NCBI RefSeq assembly: GCF_040412425.1
Contig: NC_089749.1
Location: forward strand, 41,940,239-42,004,238
Length of the DNA: 64,000 bases
Reading direction: 5' to 3'
DNA from: Macrobrachium rosenbergii
Lineage: Eukaryota; Arthropoda; Malacostraca; Decapoda; Palaemonidae
Part shown: positions 50,340 through 61,075 of the stretch, piece after piece
Layout: each line of letters starts with the position of its first letter
Numbering within the stretch: the stretch's first letter is position 1
Translations under genes and position numbers: made by a program
The notes under the pieces: generated by a model
What the model saw: only the letters and a program-made list of their open reading frames with translations
Database searches by the model: none
Told to the model about the DNA's origin: nothing

Positions 50340-51313
50340 AACGAACCTACCCTACATATGAGCAGTTACATTACGAACAGCATTTTGTATCATGATTTGT
50401 TAAATGCGTTGGTATTTATCTGTAGTGAATAAATTCCACTGTTGATGTTTACATTAAAATTTTGCTCTGGGCACCAATTCTGTGCCAAATTTTTGCAAAG
50501 AGCATGAGGAAGAAGAACCTGTTCCTTTAACCCCTTCCCTGATAATCCTAAAGTAATCTTGTGATTAACTGCCATGTATTCTTCTTATAATCACGAAATA
50601 TTTGTTCATTACTCTTAAAATATTTCCTAATTATTTCTAACTTCCCATTTTAACTCAGTTCGTGATGAATACCCATTAATCTTTGTAGGAGTCAAATTTG
50701 CCTTTGGGACTCACTTAGTTGCAATAAATTCATCCTGTTTGGAGCTGCTACGCAGTCACGTGGTCAGCCTCATGAATCACCACTCAACTTTACAGACCTC
50801 TTTCCTTAAAAGACTGCTTTCTGGCACTTTGACAATTTCACTGTAATCAGCAATCACTGAACTATATTTCAGTAAACAACTGACAAAAGCAAATACTATT
50901 GCAAATAGTATACCTTTTTAATCACAGAATTCTGAACAGCAAGCTCTGCCTACCAGTCTCCATGACAACAACAAACATCCAAACACACCATATTCAGATT
51001 TTGCTTCTCTAAAACTTATTTACACTTTATAACAATATAAAAAATCTTTCAATAAAGGCTATCCTCATCAGAACCTCAAGGTTGATAAAAGGATGACAAT
51101 TTTCAACATCACATTCTCAGAGGATAATAATCCCTGCTGAATTGCAAGGGAGATGTTCATACCTATTCATGGTTGATATTATACACCATCAACTACAGTA
51201 ATCAATATAACATATACTTCTGAAGAGGTTATGCAATTATTCTTTCATACTCACATACATAAATATACAAATGTACACATTTTTTTAATCAATAAGAGAT
51301 CAAGCACACTTAC
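50340..51313. other. No gene or repeat recognised
   Basis: AT-rich single-copy-looking sequence without a convincing frame. It is one of the few parts of the right half not visibly made of mobile elements, which fits intronic or intergenic DNA next to the exon that follows. Confidence 0.5.
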
Positions 51314-51445
51314 CTCTCTATCACTCTCGGGCAGAAGTGTGAGGTAATCACACTCATTGTCGGCTGATATCATCAGGTCATCCTGCTCCACTGTGACATC
51401 TGCAGTTGCTTCTTTGATGGCTCCTGCCATTCCTTCCATATTCAA
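51314..51445 (-). CDS. Isolated exon of an unidentified gene
   Basis: On the - strand a polypyrimidine-AG acceptor (cattcttttccag) precedes 51445, and a consensus gtaagt donor follows 51314. The 132-bp exon is exactly 44 codons and open in one frame: LNMEGMAGAIKEATADVTV, then EQDDLMISADNECDYLTLL, ending PESDRE. It is acidic with no predicted membrane segment. I do not recognise the protein. It is antisense to COG5 and lies among non-repetitive flanks. It may be an exon of a gene nested in, or overlapping, the COG5 locus. Confidence 0.6.
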
Positions 51446-51784
51446 CTGGAAAAGAATGAAAAAATCTAAATATAATTTTTTTTGCATTATAGTGTACTTA
51501 TACCATCTTCTTCAATAAGCATGGTTAAAAAAGCATTCATTATCTATCTTAAACAGAGCAATCATAAACAGATGGTATTCTATGGTCTATTTCATCCCAA
51601 CTGTCCACTCACCAGCACTGGTTTTAGGTAGTTGTGGTAATATGCATGTCTGGCTTTTGCATGGCTGAAACCAATGCTTCGATATCACGGGCTTACTGTG
51701 ATGCAGGTAGAAAAATAGTTCTTCAGTAATACAGTATATCTGAATGCTTATACTGTGTATACAAAGAACCCTTAAACCTTCTTA

Positions 51785-52145
51785 CTTAGATCACAAAAAT
51801 AGCAAATTTTTAAAGTCATTTGTATGTTTCCTAACAAAACCTGAAGGTCTTTACAAAGGATTTAGCTTGCGAACACAAGCTGGAACACCCATTTAACTTT
51901 CAGACAAGGTCATAACCTACCGATGGTAGGGGGGGAAACCCCGCCCACTCATCAGTCTGCACTCCACTTTGCCTTTTGGCCCAGGTACCAGAATGAAGGG
52001 TGGCTGAGGTGGGCCATAAATGTAAAGACCTTCAGGTTGTAGGTTAGGAAAAACAAAATTACTTTAGAAATTAATTTTTGTTCCTACACAAATACAAACC
52101 TTTGGTCTTTACACAGAGACTTGCCAATTGGAGGGTGGAGTTTCA
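51785..52145 (-). repeat. DIRS-like terminal module 1
   Basis: Inverted phrases (aacctgaaggtctttac at 51838; gtaaagaccttcaggtt at 52021; aacctttggtctttac at 52097) with aaagtcatttgtatgtttcct and aatacaaacct between them. This is the same plan as 54000-54310 and 18720-18850: an outer terminus repeated in complement within about 300 bp, as in an ITR plus ICR. Confidence 0.6.
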
Positions 52146-53999
52146 GTAGGCCTCTGAACCGATTGGTAGTTCTTCCCTGGGAATACCTTCCTGGTGTGAA
52201 GAGCGGGGAAGAATCCGGCACCTGTAGCTTGCTGAACCTTATGGGATGTTACAACAGCTAGACTTCTAGACATGAAGTAATGAGTTTGCACCATTATTTC
52301 CATAAAGGTTTGGATGTACCCACAGTGTCAGAGACAATAAAACTGTTAATAAAAACAAACGGATTTATTTCATTGTTAGCCCCTCTCTCCCTTGTCTAAA
52401 GAGAGGGGGGGAGGACATGCATCTAACAATCTACTAAAAATGAAAGACTGGGTGCTCCTCCTGTCATATACGCTCACCTGCATCACTCATCCACCCAGCA
52501 TGTGACGTCTTGCTATATGCCTCTCTGCCCTACAAGAGAGAAAGGTAAAAGAGAAAAAGGAGACCAGTTATGGCGGTAGTATGAAAAATGGGTTTGTGTG
52601 ACTGAATTTTTTGTTTTTTTATTATGTTCGTTTTTTGTGTGGTTGTTAGTGTATGACTGATTATTTATTTTTTTTTTTAATTGCAGTTTGCTGAGTGTGT
52701 CAGGTTAGAGTGACTTGCTCCCCTTCAACCCAATGTGTGTAAGGCCTGCTTGTGAAGTTAGGATACTTCCTTAGCAGAAGCTATTTGGCAGTAGTTATCT
52801 ATTGACGGGTCCTGTGGTGAAAAGTCTGAGTTGGAGTTGTTTTTGGCCTACCTTGTGCAGAAGTTGATGCAGTGGATTTACTTCTGAGGATTAGGGAGCC
52901 TGAGGCCAGTAGGCATAATAATCCGAGTGTTTACAGTGGAAGAACTTCCAGGATATAGAGAAAAATTAGACACACACAAAGCTACTTTGTTCCATATTAA
53001 TTCGCGGTTGATTTAATCATGAACAATAAAATGTAATTTGAGCTCTATTTGCAGTGGTGCATGTACTTCTTTCCATGAAGTTATTGCATTTATGTAAATT
53101 TGTAATATTTACATAGAATTTGTTCAGTTTTTGTAGTTTTTTGAGTACAATGTGTTTTTGTTAAAGTAGTAAGAAATGAAGAGGACTTTATGGAAAATGA
53201 CAAATTGTTGTAGAAATGTCATTATTTTTGTACCAGACTACCAATTTAATGTCTTTGTATATACGTACATTGTTTATTTGATACTGTATGCAGTTGGAGT
53301 ATTTTTGCTGACTTTTTTTCTGTAGTCTTAAGACTGAGTACAGGACAAGTTTTGATGAATTATAGTGATACGATTAGATAAGTTTCCGTTCTGTAGATTA
53401 AGATTTATGAATGACATCAAGGTTCTTTTGACAGTTGTGGGAGGATTGTACATTAAGATTGAAGTTACGAAAAGTTCACAGTGGTAGTACAGTAGTAGTA
53501 AGGATAATAAATTAGGGTGGAGTTGTTTGAGGTCTCAGACCACTGTAATACTCAATATTGTTTAAATTGGGTGGGCTATTCTTAGTGGTTATTTCTCAAA
53601 ATGTGTATCATTTAATACAAAGTTAATATCAGTAGTTTTAGAGTAGGCACTGCAGGAATGAAATTAGGATGAAATGGTAAACAGTAGATATTCTTAAGTT
53701 CTTTGTTAACACTGATTGGACTATAATACTGCATGCCTTTTTTGCTTTATTTCTAGAAGTTCTAAAAATATGGAGGGTAACATAGGAATCTCCTATTTTA
53801 TCGTAATTATAAACTCCTCTTCCAAAATTCGATTATATTCTAAGAGCTCTAAGATACATACAGTACTGAAAATGTTGACACCTTTATTTGTTTAGCATGT
53901 TTAGAGTAAATATGAATACAGTATATGACAAATTATTCATGGGTTTCCTATATATTTTAAAATGACAATTTTTATTAAACTGTATTTTCCCATTTAACT
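52146..53999. other. No gene recognised
   Basis: AT-rich in its right half, with no convincing frame on either strand. Two short C- or G-rich stretches (52380-52420, 52480-52560) and T-runs near 52610-52680 are the only notable composition changes. Confidence 0.5.
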
Positions 54000-56900
54000 A
54001 TGCAGGAAGCCTGAGGTCCTTTTGCATTGGAATTATCCAGGTGTAGGCTGAAACAGCCATTAAACTCTTGAGCAAGGTGGTTAGGCAGTAACTACTGCCA
54101 GGTAGGCGGGAATACCTGCCTACCCGGATGTAAACATTCCAGTTTGCCTTTTGTTCCAGGTTCAGATTGAGGGGTGGCATGAGGCGGGCATAATATGTAA
54201 TGTAAAGGACCTCAGCTTTGTATAGTTAGGAAAAATACAATTTACTTTCAAAAATTGATTTGTTCCGACACGATATACAAACCGTTGGTCCTTTACATTA
54301 GGAGGGAGGAATCTGAGTGAGTCTCCTGAACTGACTGGAGTTCTGCACACCTGGGTTACTCCTCCTGGTCGAAAAAGCAAGGAGTACTGCGTCTCTGATA
54401 TATTGATCAGAGTGTACGAACTGCAAGATCAAATGTCAGCTGCTGGACCTTTTCACATGAGTGAGGAACATAACTGCTACAAAATGGGTGGAAGAATCCA
54501 GAGTCGGAGGTAGTAAGGAAAAGCCCGAAATAAGGTTTCCTTATTGCCAGTCTCTCCTTCCTACCCTTGCTAGAGGAAAGAGCGGAATTGCTTCTATGAT
54601 TCTAGAAGAAAAATAGAACAGGTGCTCGATTTGTAGTCTTACCGCATCAGTGCCAGATCCAGCAGCTATTGGTTCGAGTCCCTATTCTCCTCCTGAAGGA
54701 GGAGAAAGTAGGAGGACGGGGAAGGAGAAGGAAGAGATGCCAGTCACTCTTGGTGTATCTTCTCACTTCCAGAACGACCAACACATGGGAGATGCTGGTC
54801 CTCTTGGAAGGAGCCGGGCAGAAAGCACCACTTGTTGAGCAGCCACCAAGGGCCAAGGAAAAAAGGTTCCAAGAGGCCTATGGGTAAGACTACAAGGAGA
54901 AGACAGAGTGGGCTGAGACACGTCTTGCTTCCAGACGAAAAACTTCCAGAATGTGAGGGATGGACCATGCCAATGACTTCGTGAGCTCTTGGGTGGAAGG
55001 TACTGGTATTGTCGTCGTCAGCTGTTGAGTACCTCCTTCAATCGCTTCACGAAGTCAAGAGGAAGATGTGTCCTTAGACACTTCTTCCTTGGGAGAAGAA
55101 GAGAGAGTACTAGCAAAAGCGTTAGCTGACATCCAGGTTGAATGTCGAGCCTTTGGAAGTACCACGAAACCTAACAGGACAAAGTAACGAATGATCTGGA
55201 TCATCGACACAAGTCATGGAGGAGGGGAACAGAAGGACTCAAACCCGACAATGAGTGCCAATGGATTCAGGTCACCTACAACATCGAGGGTGGGGTATTG
55301 ATCCCTTCACCAGTTCTTCCATCTTCTATACCAAGGTCGGAGCAAGATGAGAGATGGTCCTAAGAGGGCACATCTCTATCCAACGACTTTCTTGTATGGG
55401 CGTGTGCAGAGCACGGGACAGGAACCCTAAACAAGAGTCACGTGCTACCCAGGGAGCAGTTCCCTGGGACAGCAAGACCAAAGAAGCTTCTCACCCGTAG
55501 CTAAATCTTGACTGAGGAGAAGAAGGCTACTTCAGATAGAAGACTAAGTCGCAAGGGCCTACATTCTTCACAAATGAAAGGGAGAGAAGCAACCCTCGGC
55601 GGAGAAGATGAGGAAGTCTAGGCTTGAAGAACGACTCTGACCCGAGAAGTAGTTCCGTCAACGACACCCACCAGCAAAGACGGATCCAGTCCCTGGGACA
55701 GTGTTGCAGAGGACTTCAAGATATCGAAAGCTATCCGTTGCGTGGCAAGAAAGCCTGCTTACAAGGAAAGCTGGAAGATCTCCTGATCCTGAACACACAG
55801 GGATGTACTGCCTGAAGAACTGCTTGTGTAGCTGCTACAGGAGGTTGGGTCAAGCAGAACTCTTCTCAATGCCTTGGCTATCAGGTCGGTGAAGTCTTCC
55901 AGCATTTGTCTGTAACTTAGGGTGAAGCAACGCTTGTGAACCCGTGGCATAACTGAACAAATACAGAGGGAAAAACGTAGATGTGAATTTTTCCCCCAAA
56001 GACAGCATGCCTCACCATCGCGGCGCCTGGGTCTGGTATGAAGGGGCGAGAAAAACTACCGACTTGTTGTGCAGGGAGACAGAAAGATGGTACGGATTTC
56101 TCAGTCGAGCAGTCTCTTCATGAATCTTGCGAAGAAAGAGTGAGGCAACGGTTCGTCCCTATCCTCAAACCAGGTAAACTAAGCCTACCAATACATCCCC
56201 ACCGATGAATGCATCTGGTTAATTGAGATGTGAGTGCACTATAGAACACTCAAGTTCCTGCAAATATCGACAGATGAAACAGGAGGAAAAAACCACTACC
56301 TCTTGTTTGTTGACAAATGTCACTACTATGGTTCTGTTGTTCAAGGAAACCACTGAGTGTCGCAAAACTCATCCTGAATTCTCTGACGGCCAAAAGGCTG
56401 CCTTGAGCCCAGGACAGTGATGAGAAGGTACTAATCGTCTCTGTCACACACCTTCCAAAACAAAGTGAGGGGAATAATACAGAAGCATATTTAGCAGAGG
56501 TTCCTTCAATCAAGCATTAGCCTAACTCTTTCCTCATACTTCGAAGAGGAAAGAAGGAAAGAGGAATGGAAGCAGACTTCCATTCTCCACCATGGGGTAG
56601 CTTCTGCATGATGACAGGATTCAGAGCCAATTAGCTCTAGCTGGGCTGGCATTTCCCAAATGGGGAGCACGGGAGAGGAAGCAGGATGGAATTTGATGAA
56701 AAATTGCCGGAACCTATGGAAATAGACACTTCTCCTGAAGAATCCATTCCCAGGCCTCGGCAATGTCCTTCTCAACTAGAGACTCGATAAGTATCATTTC
56801 ATCCACGACATCAGCAGTGAACTTCTTCTTCTGGACAATGCTTCTTTCTCTCTTCCTTCTTCCCTCCACCTATGGAAAGAGGGTGAAGAACCTGATTATG

Positions 56901-57150
56901 CACGCACTTTCTAGAGGGAGAAGAGGGCTATATGTCCATGGTAATCTTCTTCGAAGCCTGGGACCTCTTAGGAGTTGAGGGGGCTGGCTTGAACTCTAAG
57001 GTCAACTCAAGATGACTAAGACCCAAGGTCTTGGCACATCCCAAAGGACAAGGCGGTGCCCTGAGATACGAACATGATTACCCGAGGTATCTGGCAAATC
57101 TCTGAAAGAGAAAGGCAGAACCATGTAAAGGTTCGTTCTTAAGGGTCGAG
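54000..57150 (-). mobile_element. DIRS-like retroelement remnant E (terminal and gag part), - strand
   Basis: The left part (54000-54310) is a DIRS-like terminal module with inverted phrases (gtccttttgcat; gtaaaggacctcagc; accgttggtcctttac). From 54.6 to 57.1 kb, GC-richer sequence carries - strand frames of gag-like character: 55759-55950 (SYRQMLEDFTDLIAKALR) and 56506-56775 (RRSVYFHRFRQFFIKFHPA). No reverse transcriptase is visible. Assignment rests on position and similarity of ends. Confidence 0.5.
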
Positions 57151-57184
57151 CCAACTGTGTCCGTGCGAAATTTAAAAATATTTC

Positions 57185-57285
57185 ATAAATAATATTGTCG
57201 TATCGGTATTAATTGCTTACCCCATTGCATAACCGAATTATCGTAAGGTGAATTATCGTAACTCGAGCATTACCTGAGTATTTTA
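57185..57285 (-). repeat. Tigger-like terminal fragment
   Basis: The complement of the left end of the Tigger at 14864: gtattaattgcttaccccat and gaattatcgtaactcgagca, ending cctgag. Only about 100 bp remain. Confidence 0.7.
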
Positions 57286-57311
57286 ATAGTTTTATCACAA
57301 AAAGTGCATTT

Positions 57312-57828
57312 ACAGTAAACTCCCCGTATTCACATTCTCACAATTCGTGGACTCACGGATTCGCGGATTTCTCTGTGGAATGTATCTACGTATTTACCAG
57401 ACAATTTGCCCCATTCATGGTGTTTTCACTGAGAAATATTCACTAATTACTGTATTTTATCACTTTCATGACTAAATGCACTTTTTATGATAAAACTATT
57501 AAAATACTCAGGTATAAGCATTTTTAGAGGGTTTTTCTTGTGTTTAAACTATCAAAATAGGCAGTTATAAGTGTTTTTAAGGGGGTTTTAAGTATTCGCG
57601 GAATTTAGCTATTCGCGGGGGGTGTGGTACGCATCCCCTGCGAATACAGGGGGTTTACTGTAGTCATGAAAATGAGATGAAAATACGAGTATTTAGTGAA
57701 TATTTCTTGGTGAAAATACTGCGAATGGGCGAATTTTCACTTGAATAATGAGTAGGTACGTTCCAAAGAGAAATCAGCGAGTACGTGAGTCTGCGAATCG
57801 TGAGACCGAGAATACGGGGGGTTTCCTG
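57312..57828. mobile_element. Tigger-like MITE with TA target
   Basis: The ends are TA-CAGTAAACTCCCCGTATTC and GAATACGGGGGGTTTCCTG-TA. The element is 517 bp, close to the 518-bp unit at 14336-14853. An internal end-like copy (gaatacagggggtttactgt) lies at 57640-57662. It interrupts the right end of the Gag/protease relic that follows. Confidence 0.8.
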
Positions 57829-57829
57829 T

Positions 57830-59120
57830 ATTGCTCTGAATGTCTGTGATTCTATAGTCTACTGCTGGGTTCAAACTTAAGTGAGAAAAATACATCTGAT
57901 ACACCTCTTCTGACATTATATTCTTAGGACTTCCTGTACCAAAGAATGTGGCAATAGGTTTCTCTAAATGAGCATATGCGGAAATACTGGTCTATAATTA
58001 TATTCATTCCCTATATTAACTTTGCTAACCTGCGTAGTTCGCTTAGGTTTGGCGATCCAGTCCTTCCCTCTATTACGAAGGAAGATCCGTTATCCCACTG
58101 AAGTGAAAATTTACTCTTGTGTCACCTGACATTGATTGTTCTGGTCGATACCCTATGCTGGCAGTTTGGTTAGTATCTTGATACCTATTTGGGTCTGAAT
58201 CCCTATTCCCTCTAGCTTGTGGAGACTGACTACGGTCTCCACCTCTGCCTCTTGACTGAGATCTATATCTAGGCGCTGTAGCAGGTCTATTTCTACAACC
58301 TCAGAAGTGCTATGCCCTGTTTTTCTTATGGAAAGTGCAGTATAGCTTCTCCTCAGCAGTCAGTCCTGCGTCTCTTCTTCGGCAGTTATAACATGACTGT
58401 CGAAAATTCTCCTTGAGAGGTATTACCCTGTGTCTATTTTTGATTTCCAGCTGGTTTCCTGAATCTATTTTGTCCCCTTTCTTCCTGTCCTATGGCGACT
58501 AAAGGTCTGTATATGGGGTTCCCTTCGGGATTTCTACCTAGGATTCTCACTACTTCCTCCTCGATCTTGGCTAGGTCATCTGATGTCTTGCATTTTTGGG
58601 TCATCCTTCCAATGGCTTCCAATCATTAATGATAATCTAATCATGGTTTTGATATGAGTAACTGACATTTTATCCTCGTCTCGGTCTGTCTCTGTTCATT
58701 TAGTGGATGAAGCTAAGTGACCTCATTCACTCATGTTGTCATATACTGTAACTGGAAACTCATTCCTTGGTAGCTTCTTTTGTCTGCCTTATAACAGTGA
58801 ATTATCCTTGCAAGGCTGACAACAGGATCTGTTTTGCCTACTGTAGAATACACTTTCCCAAACAACTGTTTCAGTTCTTCCCAATTCTTAAGTCTTTGGT
58901 ATGCCTCAGAATAGACGTATTGTTCTAAGTCTCCCCCTGCTTCCAGATCAAGATAGCTCTTTGCTTCAATGAGTATTTTGCTATCTGTCCCTGTTATGTT
59001 TCTTAGGTGTACCCCTACTTGTTCTATCCAGTTTTCTAAGTTACAGGCACCCTGACCTTCTTTCCTTCTGAAAAATTTGGCAATATGGTTAATTGCATGT
59101 CTTATGTGTACCTACAGCTG
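57830..59120 (-). pseudogene. LTR-retroelement Gag and protease relic
   Basis: On the - strand, from 59100 down: NLENWIEQVGVHLRNITGTD and KSYLDLEAGGDLEQYVYSEA (capsid-like helices), KNWEELKQLFGKVYS, then 58434-58622 (MTQKCKTSDDLAKIEEEVVR and an R/N/K-rich nucleocapsid-like tail), then SCYNCRRRDAGLT and LYCTFHKKN (zinc-knuckle-like). At about 57840-57960, KPIATFFGTGSPKNIMSEEV has the look of an aspartic protease strand where the usual DTG is GTG. This gives Gag-then-protease order as in Gypsy-like elements. It ends abruptly at the MITE. Confidence 0.6.
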
Positions 59121-59630
59121 CTGGGTCTGAGCTAGTTGACTGTTTCATTAACAACAGATAACTTCTTTGCTTGTCTTCTGGTAATGACAGTGGGCTCTAC
59201 TCTCCTAATCTGTGGATACCCTTTCTTGACATCTACTATAGTCCGTTTACCTTTCTAAGATAGCTAGGGTGGGGCGAGTGAGGAATTCCTGCAGTGTCAA
59301 ACGTCTCATTGTTATGGTTAAAACATTTAAAGGTAACAACAAAAACACAATTGACTTCACATTTTTTCTGTACGAACCTTATTTATCTTCATAAAAACAA
59401 AGAGATATGGCATCTTTTTGGCTGTCGCTACCAAACCTCAATTTCACTGACACGTGGTCAGCGAAGGCATTTAAAAGGCCAGCTCGATCAAGAACAAGAA
59501 CGGTGGTCACCTAAAGCAGCCAGGAGTGTCAATGGGCAGTATGGATGGCCCGAGAGATAGCCAAAGAGGATCAGATCTCTCCACCACCCTTGGAGCGTCT
59601 TCACTCTCAGAAACAAGAAAGGGCTATGTA
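59121..59630. other. No gene recognised
   Basis: An 88-codon + strand frame (59294-59560) has no domain I know. It ends RSVNGQYGWPER and may be degraded element sequence. Nothing else is visible. Confidence 0.45.
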
Positions 59631-59635
59631 ATTAA

Positions 59636-59775
59636 TGGGGGAGGGAAGACAAAAGGGGGAGGGAAAGGGAGGGGAATGGGAAGGGGAATGTGAAAGAGAG
59701 GGGGAAGAGCAGGGAAAAAGAGGGGGAGGGGAGTGTGAGGGGAAGACAGAGGGGGAGGGAAGGGGAGGGAAGGTG
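59636..59775 (+). repeat. Purine-rich (G3-4A)n tract
   Basis: About 140 bp almost free of pyrimidines on the + strand, made of irregular ggga/gggga units. It could form triplex or G-quadruplex structures. Confidence 0.9.
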
Positions 59776-59800
59776 CATTCCTCTAGATTATTATTATTAT

Positions 59801-59880
59801 TGAAGTAGTTTAACCAGACCACTGAGATGGCTATCAGCTCTCATAGGACTGGCCCCAAGGATTAGAATAAAATTCCAGGT
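59801..59880 (-). mobile_element. SINE fragment
   Basis: It shares tagtttaaccagaccactga and agctctcataggactggcc with the 3-prime part of the SINEs at 9979 and 27396. An (ATT)n run at 59788-59800 adjoins it. Confidence 0.7.
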
Positions 59881-60340
59881 CTAGGCCTGAGGCCTAGCTG
59901 TGGGACCGAATAGTTCATTTGGTGTGATGACAAATAAATGAAAACTAAACTAAAAACTGCACAAAGGCACACGCTTCCACACTGAAACACATGCACACAA
60001 TAAATACATTTATTCACGCACCCATACATCATCATCATCATCCAGGTGCCATATGTCCCAAGGGCGTCAGCAATCTGCGGCTTGCCACTCCTGTTCTGGC
60101 CCTCTGCAGCAACTGAGCTACAGGTAATTCTTCCTCCAGTCATTCTCACCAATCCATGAAACCTTGGGGCACTAATGATGTGGTCCTGCCAGAATCTTCT
60201 CCTCCTCTTCTTATACTTCTGTGGGTGCTGGTTCATCAAGCCTAAGAATTCTAATTCCTTCTTCAACGACTTCCCTCTCTCTGCCCTTGTACTACGTTGT
60301 TGCCTTCCATACTTGATTGATAACTGCTGGTTGAGTTGCT
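59881..60340 (-). other. Degraded sequence with GAT-repeat tail
   Basis: A 134-codon - strand frame (59862-60266) includes KYKKRRRRFWQDHI and RMTGGRIT, then a run of Met from (ATG)n. Basic text followed by (GAT)n or (ATG)n is often seen at LINE 3-prime ends, but no domain is certain. Confidence 0.35.
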
Positions 60341-60379
60341 GTGCTGATGTTGTTGGAGTCAGAGGGCCCCACGTTCTTC

Positions 60380-60700
60380 TTTCAGCAGTCCTTTATCCAG
60401 AATGCCAGAGCAGATTCCATCTTCATGATTGTTTTATCCCGCACTGTCGCAACTGTCTTTGCACTACCGAAGTAGCTCATACTCACAGACTTTTGTATCT
60501 CCGCCTCTTTCTTCTTTATATACCTCACTGTGCTCTCATTAACATTAAAATGGTGGCCAACCACAGCAAAACTTTTGCCCTCCTTTAACATGTCAAGAAC
60601 TTTCACTTTCTCCTAGGGATTCACAACAGTCTTCTTTCTTTTAGACTTTGCCAGAAGCCTTAGAAGAAGCGGGGCATTTTTTAGGAGGCATTTTAGGGCT
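60380..60700 (-). pseudogene. Tigger (TIGD-like) transposase N-terminus, - copy
   Basis: The frame 60382-60606 begins KVLDMLKEGKSFAVVGHHFN, then VNESTVRYIKKKEAEIQKSV, and later KTIMKMESALAFWIKD. This is the psq/CENP-B-type DNA-binding head of Tigger transposases. In another frame upstream (about 60690 down), MPPKKCPASSKASGK-like text is the usual N-terminus. The DDE catalytic domain does not follow. A second copy in inverted orientation lies at 63650-63890. Confidence 0.85.
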
Positions 60701-61075
60701 GATTACCGCTGATGAACAAAGATTAAGAAACCAAACACAAAGATGCGCGATTTCACACGGTAAGAAGATGCTGCGGACTACGCACGAACTGAGAAGGATG
60801 CCGTGGATGCGGTCTTGGGAATTCCATGTTCCGCGAGTTGGTGCGTAAATGTTCAGCCATCAGCGTCAAGTGAACAGCCAATGGCGCCAAGGAAAATGAG
60901 TGGCGCTTTACGGGTGCTGCTTTGCAGATGACAGCCAATAGCGTGTCGAGTATCATTGGTCCTGGTTACACAGCATCCAGCATCTTGAGTTTTTTTATAT
61001 TTGCGGAGAGGTGGCTTGGATGAAGCACTTTTAAGAAAAACAAATATATGTTATTGAAATTTTGCTGTGTTTACA

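Noticed and set aside
59294..59560. 88-codon + strand frame as a host gene
   Set aside because: No splice context, no domain and no recognisable family; too short to support.
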